Below, in pieces: positions 16,491 to 24,243 of a DNA stretch of 64,000 nt. Origin of the DNA: a virus; the IMG/VR virus record IMGVR_UViG_3300042914_003272, positions 1 through 64,000 of that record; one strand, written 5' to 3'. The notes under the pieces were generated by a model, which did no database searches, was not told where the DNA came from, and saw only the letters and a list, made by a program, of their open reading frames with translations. Each line of letters starts with the position of its first letter. Position 1 is the stretch's first letter. The position numbers and the translations under genes are program-made.

Positions 16491-18041
16491 TTATCTTCTG
16501 TGGACACGATTGTGAATAATATCCATTCTGTCTCTAGCGTCACTCCTAGCTTGACTTAAGTTACCCAATCCTCCTGTTTCTTCTATGATTTGTAAAAGAC
16601 TATCATAATCTACAGTAGGAGCAATGCGGTATTCTTGGACATCATCACCAAATCGAGAATCGTAATTCCTTGAGTTGATAATTTGTTGGTTTACCTCATC
16701 TTGCATTTCTGCTATTTGAGATTCTACTTTTCTGGCATTATTGCTTGCCCAAGCTGGCAAGCTATATTTACCTCTTCCTTCAAAGTTTCCACCAATTAAT
16801 CTATTTCCCGGTGGGTCACTTGGCGGGGTATAGGGTCTATTCTGTGCATCAATAGCCCATTGAGGAAGTTTGTTTGAATTCTCTCTATTACGGTAATTCC
16901 CACCAACAAAAGTTCTTTCTGGCGTATCAACTACGCTCTTTTTTTTTTGAGCCTCCCAATATCCATCAGCTTCACCAAATACATCAAAATTGGAATGCGT
17001 ATTACCTTGCTTTCGAGCCTCGTAATTAACTCTATTATCTTCTAACCATCGTATAGATGCTGTTAGCTCATCTACATCACGTGGATGGTACTTTGGCTGG
17101 AGATTTTGAAGTCTTTGCTGTTCAGCCAACTCCTGCTGTTGCCTAGCAGCCAACTCCCGTAACCTTAAAGCCTCTTCCATCATTTCCTGTCCTGGTTCTT
17201 TAGGTGGTTGTTTTATTACCACAGTTTTCATTCCAGGTGGAGACATTGGGTTTTGTAGCTCCATTGGGTTAAGTGGAATTACTTGAACAACTGGACGTTC
17301 AGCATTAACGTCAATTGTCATACCACCTAGACCTGGATTAGAAGGTACTGGTTTCCACCATTCAGGATGTGCAGTTTTTATCTCAGAAATTCTTTGGTTA
17401 ACATAATAACTGTCTTCAGGCGTTGTGTAAAACCCACCTTCAGGGTCTGATATATCTTTAATGGCTTGAATAAAAGCACGGTCGTCTAAATCACGCCAAT
17501 TAGAAGCAGGTTTAACTGATTGAGGTTGTTGTGACACTTGCGCCACTTGTGCTGTTTGTTCATATTTCTCTACTTCCTTGCCTACAATGTCTGACATTCT
17601 ATTATGAATTGCTTTTCTGTCGTTTGTTGACCCGCTGTAATCATGCCTGGTGGTATAAAACTCTTTAAACTGGTCATCGCTCATATTGCGAAAATCAGGG
17701 TACGGAGGTTTTACGGTTTCAGCAACATCAATATCAATATCAATATCCGGCGACTGTTGGGGTTGTGACGATACACCTGCATTCATTCCACGAGCGCGAG
17801 CATCTAAATTATTGTGAACTCTATTTTTTACCCATTTGTTAAACCCATAATTACTTGCCGCCCCTATTGCTGCACCACCCAAAGCAGCAACAAAAGGGTT
17901 GATATCATTAGACTCAATTGTATTACCATATTCATCTAGTGTTGGTTTAGAGATAGCATTATAGGCTAATGCACCACCACTTCCAAGTAGTCCCATGGCG
18001 GCTGCACTACCAAGTATTCTCATTGCATCATTAGCTTGCAT
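16491..18041 (-). CDS. Large internal virion protein (Gly/Ala N-terminus, Q-rich helices)
   Basis: 516 residues. The N-terminus has two hydrophobic small-residue helices (residues ~7-27 and ~48-64). The body is polar, rich in Pro/Gln/Arg, with a coiled-coil-like stretch EEALRLRELAARQQQELAEQQRLQ and two copies of an R-x-x-GG-N-[YF]-x-x-R unit (FVGGNYRNRENS... and LIGGNFEGRGKY...). It resembles internal or ejection proteins. It follows the 179-residue gene by 3 bases and sits just upstream of the capsid gene. Function not proven. Confidence 0.6.
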   Translation of the reverse strand: MQANDAMRILGSAAAMGLLGSGGALAYNAISKPTLDEYGNTIESNDINPFVAALGGAAIGAASNYGFNKWVKNRVHNNLDARARGMNAGVSSQPQQSPDIDIDIDVAETVKPPYPDFRNMSDDQFKEFYTTRHDYSGSTNDRKAIHNRMSDIVGKEVEKYEQTAQVAQVSQQPQSVKPASNWRDLDDRAFIQAIKDISDPEGGFYTTPEDSYYVNQRISEIKTAHPEWWKPVPSNPGLGGMTIDVNAERPVVQVIPLNPMELQNPMSPPGMKTVVIKQPPKEPGQEMMEEALRLRELAARQQQELAEQQRLQNLQPKYHPRDVDELTASIRWLEDNRVNYEARKQGNTHSNFDVFGEADGYWEAQKKKSVVDTPERTFVGGNYRNRENSNKLPQWAIDAQNRPYTPPSDPPGNRLIGGNFEGRGKYSLPAWASNNARKVESQIAEMQDEVNQQIINSRNYDSRFGDDVQEYRIAPTVDYDSLLQIIEETGGLGNLSQARSDARDRMDIIHNRVHRR

Positions 18042-18044
18042 TAC

Positions 18045-18584
18045 TTACGCTCCTCGTTGTTGAGACATTTGAGACATTTGAGCCATTTGAGCTTTGTAAT
18101 TTAAAATCTTCTGACGTTCTTGCTCTTGCTCTATTAACCTTTGTTGACGTTGTTCTTCTTGTTGCATCAACCTTATCTGGCGAATCTTTTCTTGGTACAT
18201 AGCTTGTTGAGCTATGGGGTCTTTTTCAAGATGTGCATTAAGTAATTCTGTGGGAGAAATTCTATTCATAGGTACTTCACCATTCAGGACTCGCTGCCGA
18301 TATCCTTCTTGAGTAAGTCCCATATCTGCATCAAAAACATTTGATACTCTGTCTGATAGCCAACCACCACCCAATGCACCAATAGTTCCGGCAAGAACTC
18401 CAGGAATACCGCCTCCAAAAGTTCTATATCCAGCCAAGCCGCCAGCTAGATTCCCTGCTGTATTTGCTGCTGTTCTTTCCCATTTCTCATCAAATCTATC
18501 TCCCTCACCGCCAATTAAGGCGTTAGCCCCATAAACTCCTGCGGGTATTAAGCCCATTGCGGCTAATTCTATTGCAGTTGCCAT
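18045..18584 (-). CDS. Small virion protein with Gly-rich membrane helix and coiled coil
   Basis: 179 residues. Residues ~5-27 (AAMGLIPAGVYGANALIGG) and ~41-75 (AGNLAGGLAGYRTFGGGIPGVLAGTIGALGGGW) are hydrophobic with GxxxG patterns. Residues ~120-175 are a Gln/Glu/Arg coiled coil ending in a Met/Ser/Gln-rich tail (AQMAQMSQMSQQRGA). It belongs to the same architectural group as 16491, 38079 and 36543, probably virion proteins that enter the membrane with the DNA. Confidence 0.6.
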   Translation of the reverse strand: MATAIELAAMGLIPAGVYGANALIGGEGDRFDEKWERTAANTAGNLAGGLAGYRTFGGGIPGVLAGTIGALGGGWLSDRVSNVFDADMGLTQEGYRQRVLNGEVPMNRISPTELLNAHLEKDPIAQQAMYQEKIRQIRLMQQEEQRQQRLIEQEQERQKILNYKAQMAQMSQMSQQRGA

Positions 18585-18610
18585 AATTTTTCTCTCTGAA
18601 TAATTTAATT

Positions 18611-18632
18611 AGGGAGTATTTGAACTCCCATA
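18611..18632. other. Intercistronic hairpin
   Basis: GGGAGT-ATTTGA-ACTCCC between the scaffold-like gene and the 179-residue gene, with no U-run. It may stabilise or attenuate the late transcript. Confidence 0.45.
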
Positions 18633-18636
18633 AAAT

Positions 18637-19557
18637 CTATACCTGAATCAAGACCTTACCTTCCCACATACCTTGACGTTCCATAGCATCAGCTACTTTC
18701 CATCGCTCTGAAGGGTGGATTTGAGATAAGTCAGGAACTCCAGGTTGAGGATTGCTAAGAACTGCTGGGAAGTCAGGTCTAACTAGTGGTGCTGCGTTAG
18801 GACGTTCTGGTAATGGTTGAACGTAAGTAAAGAAATCTACCGTATAAGCAGCTAAACTATCAGGGTCGGTCATCAAGTTCTCCATTGCTTGATAACGTTG
18901 AATGTGTGGGGCTAACGCCTGAATAGTCTCGAAAGAGCGGACGTTATAAGCCATTGACTCTTGATAAGCTTGAGTCAATGCTTCCATTTTATCTTCAAGC
19001 TGACAAGCGTACTCGTTTAGAATTTCCGCAGCACGTGGTCCGAATTGCTGAATCAGTTCTTCAGTTGAACTGTTAGAGTAATTTCTTCTACCGGGGAAGT
19101 TATCAGTTTTTTGGCTTGGGTTTACGTTTAGTAAAAGCTTTTGAGAATGTTGGGAATAGCTGCTGCCAGATACTACCGGGTTCTCTTGCTGATACTGCGA
19201 GGTCTGGGGGTATGCCTGCTGGCGTGCTTCCGTAACCTGGTTGACTACCGAGTAAGGGTTGTTGGGGTTGTGAGTTCCTGGTAACGTCCGTGACTGTTGC
19301 CCCTGCTGAGGGAATCCCAACGGTGTACTCAGGCGGGATAGCAAGTTGTTGATTAAGTTGTCCTTCCATGAGTCCGGGTTGTTGGCTCTGTTGATTGATT
19401 CCGTTGAGGGGTAGGACTCCTGATGACTGTAAGGGGGTTGGGTAGGTTGGGACTGCTGGGGAAATTGAACTACTTGACCTGGACTTTGTTGAGGTTGATA
19501 CTCCGGTTGCATTGCCGCTGACCCCTGAGATGGGAAGTTGATTGCTGTATTGGTCAT
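18637..19557 (-). CDS. Scaffold-like protein overlapping the portal gene
   Basis: 306 residues. Residues 1-150 are disordered, rich in Gln, Pro and Ser. Residues ~160-235 are helical (EELIQQFGPRAAEILNEYACQLEDKMEALTQAY), followed by a Pro-rich linker and a short C-terminal domain, as in scaffold proteins. It lies between portal and capsid genes, the normal scaffold position. AGGA lies ~10 bases before the ATG at 19557. The first ~152 codons are shared, in another frame, with the portal C-terminus. Scaffold role is inferred; a start further downstream is possible. Confidence 0.6.
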   Translation of the reverse strand: MTNTAINFPSQGSAAMQPEYQPQQSPGQVVQFPQQSQPTQPPYSHQESYPSTESINRANNPDSWKDNLINNLLSRLSTPLGFPQQGQQSRTLPGTHNPNNPYSVVNQVTEARQQAYPQTSQYQQENPVVSGSSYSQHSQKLLLNVNPSQKTDNFPGRRNYSNSSTEELIQQFGPRAAEILNEYACQLEDKMEALTQAYQESMAYNVRSFETIQALAPHIQRYQAMENLMTDPDSLAAYTVDFFTYVQPLPERPNAAPLVRPDFPAVLSNPQPGVPDLSQIHPSERWKVADAMERQGMWEGKVLIQV

Positions 19558-21283
19558 AATTTGAATATCCTGTTGAATAGTTAGGGATGTCTCCAGGTTG
19601 TACTGGAGTTAATTCAGGGTTGTAATCTAATTCCTGGTAAAGGGTTTGAATTGACCTATTTATCAATGGGATGAGAGGTATTTCAGATGCTAAAGGAGCA
19701 TTATTTTGACTGTTAGGCAGTTGTCCCATTTGTCCGTAAAGCTGAAGCATTTGCCCTGTAGAAGATGCAACTGCACTCATATATCTAAATGGGTATCCAC
19801 CTTGCAACATTGCTTCTAATTCTTTTTCAGTTTTATTAGGAAATACGGTTCTTAAAGCCTCAAGACTTCTTACTCCTAATTCCTGATAGTTTCTAGCTGC
19901 AATAGTAGCTCGTTGGATATCATTTGCGTCAGGCTCAAATACTTCCCCTTTATGTCGCCATTTAACTTCTCTACTCCCGATAGGTTGTAACTGTCCTTTT
20001 ACTCTTCCTACTGGAGATAAGCCAAATACATTGGGTGGGATTTTATTCTTATCAAGTAATCCTGCAATAAATTCATTAGTTATTTGCGAAATATCTGGTT
20101 GTCCAGTTTCTTTATCAAACTTATTTAAAGCTGCTGCAAGTGAGAGTCTAAATAAGTCCTCTTCTGCTGCAATTGCCATCTCGAACAGTTTGCAGATGCC
20201 GTAGGTGTATATAGCTTCGCATTTTTTGGATGCTGTTGCATTAACTCTACCGTAAACCGATTTATTCGCGTAAGCTGTGGCGTTAGAACTAATTCCTCTT
20301 TCATCTATTCCTCCTAGAGCGTAATGGATTGCTTCTCTATTATCTTGTACATGGCGCACATGGTCAGGAGATATAGGGTCAGGTGCTATATACCCAAATC
20401 TTTCATCTCCCTGAACATTACCAATTACTTTTTTAACTTTGCCGTTTACACTCTTTCCATAGTTTGTGGGGTCTTGATTTACTGTACTAGGAGTAGAGCC
20501 ATAAAAACCAGAGGCACTAGACATTGTCCTGGATTTACGTCTGTCTTCATAAGCCTCTGTAACAACTTCTTTAATGGACCGTGTAGTAACTAAACTCGGA
20601 TTACCAAAAAAGTCTAGGTTTTCATCAATAGCTAGGTGTTGGCTGTCATGTTTTTCTATTTGAGATGCTAGTTGAACAAACTCACCTACTCCGGGTTCTC
20701 CTGGTTTAGACGGATTATTTTTAGCAACAACACAAGGGATAAAACCTAAAGTATTCTTAGTGGTTTTAACATTAGTTGAAAAAATTGCCTGCTGGTCTTG
20801 TTCAAAGTTAGGAGGAGCTTCAGAATAAGTCTGTGTAATTGTTTCAGAATTAATTGTTAACTTAATCCACTTAGTTTGATTCTGATAATTTCCACGCTCT
20901 TTATAAGAATAACGGATTACGACTTCATTCAATTCACCATCAAGATTATAGTAGTCTCTAAACTCATCTTTGTCAAAGAAATAAAATTTATAACTACCTT
21001 CTTTGGTTGGTCTAAGATAGAAAAGAACTTGACCTTTACCTAGATGTCTTTTCCAAATTTCATCTAGGTAAATGCCAACCTTATTTTGCTTCCAGATGTT
21101 ATCTAAAAACTTTTTTCTACTATCAAAATCATCGTCCTGGTCTGGGTATATTTCTATTCCTTGTCTAACCCCAAACATTATCATTTGAGCTAGGTGGTTG
21201 TGAATGACAAGAGTAGAGCCACCTACATTTTGTTTGTATTCTCTGGCATATACAGCTTCTAATATTTGGTTAATTGTTGCCAT
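19103..21283 (-). CDS. Portal protein
   Basis: About 726 residues from ATG 21283 (an in-frame ATG at 21301 is weaker). The core is a portal fold: an N-terminal alpha/beta wing, an SKPGEPGVGEFVQLASQIEKHDSQHLAIDE segment, and a long helical stem and clip with ISSNATAYANKSVYGRVNATASKKCEAI. These match SPP1/phi29-type portals by pattern. The last ~150 residues are Pro/Gln/Ser/Gly-rich and disordered, encoded in the same DNA as the scaffold N-terminus. It heads the structural cluster, upstream of scaffold and capsid. Confidence 0.75.
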   Translation of the reverse strand: MATINQILEAVYAREYKQNVGGSTLVIHNHLAQMIMFGVRQGIEIYPDQDDDFDSRKKFLDNIWKQNKVGIYLDEIWKRHLGKGQVLFYLRPTKEGSYKFYFFDKDEFRDYYNLDGELNEVVIRYSYKERGNYQNQTKWIKLTINSETITQTYSEAPPNFEQDQQAIFSTNVKTTKNTLGFIPCVVAKNNPSKPGEPGVGEFVQLASQIEKHDSQHLAIDENLDFFGNPSLVTTRSIKEVVTEAYEDRRKSRTMSSASGFYGSTPSTVNQDPTNYGKSVNGKVKKVIGNVQGDERFGYIAPDPISPDHVRHVQDNREAIHYALGGIDERGISSNATAYANKSVYGRVNATASKKCEAIYTYGICKLFEMAIAAEEDLFRLSLAAALNKFDKETGQPDISQITNEFIAGLLDKNKIPPNVFGLSPVGRVKGQLQPIGSREVKWRHKGEVFEPDANDIQRATIAARNYQELGVRSLEALRTVFPNKTEKELEAMLQGGYPFRYMSAVASSTGQMLQLYGQMGQLPNSQNNAPLASEIPLIPLINRSIQTLYQELDYNPELTPVQPGDIPNYSTGYSNYDQYSNQLPISGVSGNATGVSTSTKSRSSSSISPAVPTYPTPLQSSGVLPLNGINQQSQQPGLMEGQLNQQLAIPPEYTVGIPSAGATVTDVTRNSQPQQPLLGSQPGYGSTPAGIPPDLAVSAREPGSIWQQLFPTFSKAFTKRKPKPKN

Positions 21284-21333
21284 AATCTCGTAACCATACA
21301 TTTGTTTTCTTTAGATTGTAATAGGTTTTTGTT

Positions 21334-21579
21334 TTATTTATCTCCATTGTGAAGACAACTTACAATTTCTTTTACTTGTTCTGTAATTGTAGTCATTTTG
21401 TATTCAATCATTTTTCTGTCTCCGGCTACCTCTTCAATGTGAAGTTCTAATTTTTTATTTACTGCCTCAATTGAATCTTCTATTTTTGCTTCCATTCTAG
21501 CAATCTGATAGATAAAACCAATTACTGAACAAATAATGCCTATGGTCTCCATATTTAGCTCAATATCTTTTATTTGCAT
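21334..21579 (-). CDS. Small protein with one membrane helix and coiled coil
   Basis: 81 residues. Residues ~10-26 (METIGIICSVIGFIYQIA) form one membrane helix, followed by a long amphipathic helix (KIEDSIEAVNKKLELHIEEVAGDRKM). AGGAAG lies before the ATG at 21579; the internal ATG 21552 is an alternative. The layout resembles holin- or hemolysin XhlA-like proteins (one TM plus coiled coil), so a lysis role is possible, but there is no endolysin next to it. Confidence 0.55.
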   Translation of the reverse strand: MQIKDIELNMETIGIICSVIGFIYQIARMEAKIEDSIEAVNKKLELHIEEVAGDRKMIEYKMTTITEQVKEIVSCLHNGDK

Positions 21580-21587
21580 TTCTTCCT

Positions 21588-22151
21588 TTATCTTTTATTT
21601 AAACTTCTACGTGGGTCTTCTCCCCATAAATTGTCTTCCTCACTCATTTCTGTGTTAGCAATCCTGGAGTTGTTAATCAACTGTTGTGGTGGTGTAATAA
21701 TTTGATTAGGTTCTCCATTTTTACCCCAATTACCATTAACATCATTAGCTCTAATCTTGGGGTTGTCCTGTCCATCACCGTAACTGTATTGTGAAACTAA
21801 AGTCTTTGGTTCTTGGTAAGATTGAATCTTGTTTACAACAGCACCTTGAGGTAGTTGTTGTAAATATTCGTTGAGCATTCTAGCTTCATAATCCTGTCTA
21901 GCTTTTTTACCTGTTGTTACTGGTATCTGTTTTTGAGAAATAGCTTGAGGATTTTCTTTCCCAAATCTAAATACAGGCTTTTCTTCTTTAGCCTCTTTAT
22001 TACAAACTAAAGACTTATAAGCTTCGCAATTAAGTTTAAATAACTCAGAATAAACAAGTGCTGTCTCTAAGTCACCTTTTTCTAAATAATGCTCTATTGC
22101 TAATTGCAATTGAGTAATTATCTCTTCTTGTTTTTCGATTATTGATTCCAT
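21588..22151 (-). CDS. Hypothetical late protein, first gene of left late cluster
   Basis: 187 residues. The N-terminal ~55 residues are helical (IIEKQEEIITQLQLAIEHYLEKGDLETALVYSELFKLNCEAY, TPR-like), followed by a basic linker and a Gly/Asn/Gln-rich disordered tail. It sits first in the leftward cluster, before portal, where small terminase or head-assembly genes often lie. No HTH is seen, so I do not call small terminase. A CAAGCAAAACAAATACAGG sequence, like type C, precedes the start. Confidence 0.5.
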   Translation of the reverse strand: MESIIEKQEEIITQLQLAIEHYLEKGDLETALVYSELFKLNCEAYKSLVCNKEAKEEKPVFRFGKENPQAISQKQIPVTTGKKARQDYEARMLNEYLQQLPQGAVVNKIQSYQEPKTLVSQYSYGDGQDNPKIRANDVNGNWGKNGEPNQIITPPQQLINNSRIANTEMSEEDNLWGEDPRRSLNKR

Positions 22152-22167
22152 TTTAAATCCTGTATTT

Positions 22168-22183
22168 GTTTTGCTTGCAGTAG
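22168..22183 (-). promoter_or_regulatory. Weak type C-like motif before leftward late cluster
   Basis: On the minus strand GCAAGCAAAACAAATACAG, about 20 bases before the ATG at 22151; compare GCAAGCAAAATAAAC before 43648 and 45031. Confidence 0.35.
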
Positions 22184-22196
22184 TTTTCCTATTACA

Positions 22197-22227
22197 AAGG
22201 CTAACGCCTTAAAAATGGTGATGTTTG
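22197..22227 (+). promoter_or_regulatory. Type A module (AAGGC-TAAC-GCCTT + TGGTGATGTTTG)
   Basis: The hairpin ends 31 bases before the ATG at 22241. It lies at the divergence point between the leftward late cluster and the rightward early region. Confidence 0.6.
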
Positions 22228-22240
22228 TAATTTGTGACTT

Positions 22241-22384
22241 ATGACTACGCTCCTTCTTGACAAAACTCTCAATCTATTTGCTGATGTTATTGCATCCCTA
22301 CAACTGGAAACAGAAGAAGACAACTACTATGAAAACGAATATCTCAACTCAGTTGAAAACCGTTATTCACATTATGGTTTCTAG
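22241..22384 (+). CDS. Short hypothetical protein (47 aa)
   Basis: MTTLLLDKTLNLF... ending ENRYSHYGF; acidic and helical, no domain. It was picked because a type A module lies at the usual spacing and the frame runs cleanly to TAG 22382-22384. It would be the first gene of the rightward early region. No good ribosome-binding site beyond GTGA. Confidence 0.45.
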   Translation: MTTLLLDKTLNLFADVIASLQLETEEDNYYENEYLNSVENRYSHYGF

Positions 22385-22494
22385 GAACTATAAGAATACA
22401 CTTTAACTACTTCACTTTATCCACCCTATGCGAGTTAGGGTGGATATTTTCTTTTGCGTATGTGTACAGTTTTATATATATTTTTTGAGCTTAT

Positions 22495-22579
22495 AAATTT
22501 CAATAACGTCACTATATTATTTATATATATTTGAGTGGAAATTTGAATAACGTCACTATATTATTTATATATATTTGAG
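22495..22579 (+). repeat. Two tandem 44-base repeats with AT-rich boxes
   Basis: AAATTT[C/G]AATAACGTCACTATATTATTTATATATATTTGAG occurs at 22495 and 22539 (period 44) with near identity. Each copy carries an ATAACGTCAC box and a TATATTATTTATATATAT tract. Located in a ~330-base gene-free stretch (22385-22714) before the early genes; they could be tandem early promoters or operator sites. Confidence 0.7.
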
Positions 22580-22660
22580 GGGGCAAACTCAATTTATATA
22601 TATTATTTTAACCAAAAGAAAAAAGGGGGTGATGCCCTCAATTTTAAACCAATGAAGTTT

Positions 22661-22697
22661 TTATGGGTCGCTACGCTCCCAACTAATTGGTGTAGTT
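22661..22697 (+). promoter_or_regulatory. Type B module (GGTCGCTACGCTCCC + GGTGTAGTT)
   Basis: Core ATGGGTCGCTACGCTCCC at 22663-22680, then TGTAGTT at 22691-22697. The core ends 35 bases before the ATG at 22715. The ATG at 22652 that would extend the next gene lies upstream of the module and is not a good start. Confidence 0.6.
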
Positions 22698-22714
22698 CAT
22701 TTGGTTATTGGTTT

Positions 22715-22984
22715 ATGTTTACAGAGTTTCTTGCTACACTTTCTGATGCTGATTTGGCGGCTGTGTTGTGGTCACTAGCTGACTATGACATAACTCCGGA
22801 TGAAGATTATCCTGAGTATCATGTTCCTGTATCTGTTCAACAATGCTCAGAGATTCTTGAGAGCAGATGGGTAACTCTTCAAGATATTGAAGAATACCTA
22901 GAGATTCGTAAACAAGCTCGGACTCAATCCGAGTTGTGGAACGACCTTATGATTGGGTCGTATGACCCATTGGTTGGGTTCTAA
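22715..22984 (+). CDS. Hypothetical early protein
   Basis: 89 residues from ATG 22715, chosen because the longer frame from 22652 would run through the type B module. Acidic and helical: MFTEFLATLSDADLAAVLWSL... then a Tyr/Glu-rich centre. No family recognised. First of a series of small genes each with terminator and type B leader. Likely a host-takeover protein by position only. Confidence 0.55.
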   Translation: MFTEFLATLSDADLAAVLWSLADYDITPDEDYPEYHVPVSVQQCSEILESRWVTLQDIEEYLEIRKQARTQSELWNDLMIGSYDPLVGF

Positions 22985-22991
22985 CTTATTA

Positions 22992-23019
22992 GGGAATGGA
23001 TAAACCATTCCCTTTTTTT
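22992..23019 (+). terminator. Rho-independent terminator
   Basis: GGGAATGG-ATAAA-CCATTCCC followed by TTTTTTT, just after the 22984 stop and directly before a type B core. Confidence 0.8.
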
Positions 23020-23053
23020 ATGGTCGCTACGCGCCCTAATTGTGGCGTAGTTA
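23019..23053 (+). promoter_or_regulatory. Type B module
   Basis: ATGGTCGCTACGCGCCC then GGCGTAGTTAA; the core ends 31 bases before ATG 23068. Confidence 0.6.
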
Positions 23054-23067
23054 ACCAAGTTAAATAT

Positions 23068-23631
23068 ATGTCTGACCCAAGGTTTGAGGTCTTATATATC
23101 CCTGAGTGGGGATGTACAAGCAAAATTAGTGTATATTTAATCGCAGTTCCCAGTTACCTGGGAGACAAGCTTTGTTCATATTTGCAGCATCACCGATGCA
23201 AGTTCCAACAGCGTTGGAGCATTCAGCGGTTAAATCGTTGCGAATTTTTTGTGGAGGAAATTCCTTCACAAGTCTTAGACGCAATTTGTGTGAGAACCCT
23301 TGCCAACCAAGGCAAGGTTAATTTAGGCGTTAACTTTCAGGTTTGCCTCAAGGCCTGCCCAGTAACAGGAGAGCAACTGCTCTCTATTAAAGTCAATGGT
23401 AAAGATATCCCCGCTAGTGGGGACGACATGGATGATTATGAGTGGTGGCTTGCTCAAAATAACTTAGACCTCAAATTAAAGCCACTCATAGAAATGGCAG
23501 TTGACTCCGCTGAGTGCGATATCGCATTCTATTACGACACTAGGGTCAACCTCAATTTAAGGGAATTACTTGAATCTTGCGGTTTCGAGTATTCTCCTGA
23601 AGAGGAGGCTATGAGATTTTGTAAGTCATAA
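23068..23631 (+). CDS. Hypothetical early protein
   Basis: 187 residues from ATG 23068; a longer frame from 22996 would include the upstream terminator and type B core and is rejected. Mixed alpha/beta with several Cys and an acidic C-terminus (GFEYSPEEEAMRF). No domain recognised. Bases 23101-23400 have somewhat higher GC than neighbours. It is followed by a terminator that doubles as a GGGGCAATTGCCCC hairpin. Confidence 0.55.
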   Translation: MSDPRFEVLYIPEWGCTSKISVYLIAVPSYLGDKLCSYLQHHRCKFQQRWSIQRLNRCEFFVEEIPSQVLDAICVRTLANQGKVNLGVNFQVCLKACPVTGEQLLSIKVNGKDIPASGDDMDDYEWWLAQNNLDLKLKPLIEMAVDSAECDIAFYYDTRVNLNLRELLESCGFEYSPEEEAMRFCKS

Positions 23632-23636
23632 GTACA

Positions 23637-23658
23637 GGGGCAATTGCCCCTTTTTTTT
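23637..23658 (+). terminator. Terminator GGGGC-AATT-GCCCC + T8
   Basis: Same hairpin family as type A, but with a U-run, so here it acts as a terminator after 23631. Confidence 0.75.
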
Positions 23659-23691
23659 ATGTGGGCTACGCCCTGTCTAGTAATTGTAGTT
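23659..23691 (+). promoter_or_regulatory. Type B module
   Basis: ATGTGGGCTACGCCC then AATTGTAGTTAGC, merging into a type C variant at 23691-23704 (TAGCAAAATAACGG). The core ends 42 bases before ATG 23717. Confidence 0.6.
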
Positions 23692-23716
23692 AGCAAAATA
23701 ACGGTTTATAAAAGAT

Positions 23717-24073
23717 ATGGATTACTCAGTCTTTTTCTGCTTGGTTTTAATACTTGCATTGTTTGCTTGCATGACCGCGGATATAATTCTTGACCTTGAA
23801 GTGATTTGGAGTAACGCTGGACAAGTTCAATTACCAGAGACTGAAGTTAATATAATTGAATTAGCCAAGGAACAAATGATTCCTAAGCTTCCAATCCCTG
23901 GCTCTGACCTTTGGGCAAACCTAGATGCTCAATTTGAGCAATCTAAGTGCAAGGAACTAGATTACAACTCCCTAACAGTTAGGGAACTGAAAGGTATAGC
24001 CAAACAAAGGGCTATACCCAAATATGGCAGCATGAGAAAGTCTGAGTTGATTGCAGCTTTGCAGTCACAATAA
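23717..24073 (+). CDS. Membrane-anchored protein with SAP/Rho-N-like C-terminus
   Basis: 118 residues. Residues ~4-25 (SVFFCLVLILALFACMTADIIL) form a membrane anchor. Residues ~84-117, with LTVRELKGIAKQRAIPKYGSMRKSELIAAL, match the helix-extended-loop-helix pattern of SAP / Rho N-terminal domains, which bind DNA or RNA. A membrane-tethered nucleic-acid-binding protein could hold DNA at the membrane. A second SAP-like protein is encoded at 55070, and two small related proteins follow at 24732 and 24993. Confidence 0.6.
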   Translation: MDYSVFFCLVLILALFACMTADIILDLEVIWSNAGQVQLPETEVNIIELAKEQMIPKLPIPGSDLWANLDAQFEQSKCKELDYNSLTVRELKGIAKQRAIPKYGSMRKSELIAALQSQ

Positions 24074-24078
24074 CTTCC

Positions 24079-24106
24079 TGGGGGTGAAATTCCCCCCGTT
24101 TGTCTT
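24079..24106 (+). terminator. Terminator after the SAP-like gene
   Basis: GGGGG-TGAAATT-CCCCC followed by GTTTGTCTTTC; the U-run is imperfect. Confidence 0.55.
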
Positions 24107-24117
24107 TCGCATGGACA

Positions 24118-24146
24118 AGGCTAACGCCTGATAGGTTTTGATGTTA
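24118..24146 (+). promoter_or_regulatory. Type A module (AGGC-TAAC-GCCT + TTTTGATGTTAG)
   Basis: The hairpin ends 31 bases before a possible short gene at 24160. Confidence 0.5.
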
Positions 24147-24159
24147 GTCTTGTCTGATT

Positions 24160-24243
24160 ATGGGGACTACAAATGCGGATACACTTGAGATATTGGAATG
24201 GGAGATACAAGAGGTAAACACGACAAAACAGAGCATCCTATAA
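24160..24243 (+). CDS. Possible 27-aa peptide
   Basis: MGTTNADTLEILEWEIQEVN... ending SIL. Supported only by the type A module at the usual distance; no ribosome-binding site. It may instead be the start of the non-coding region that follows. Confidence 0.25.
   Translation: MGTTNADTLEILEWEIQEVNTTKQSIL

Noticed and set aside
21588-22151. Small terminase
   Set aside because: No HTH and far from terL; the 35505 gene is a better candidate.
22652-22714. Longer N-terminus for the 22715 gene
   Set aside because: Would translate through the type B hairpin and box; the ATG at 22715 fits the normal spacing of 30-49 bases.
22996-23067. Longer N-terminus for the 23068 gene
   Set aside because: It begins inside a terminator hairpin and reads through a type B core.
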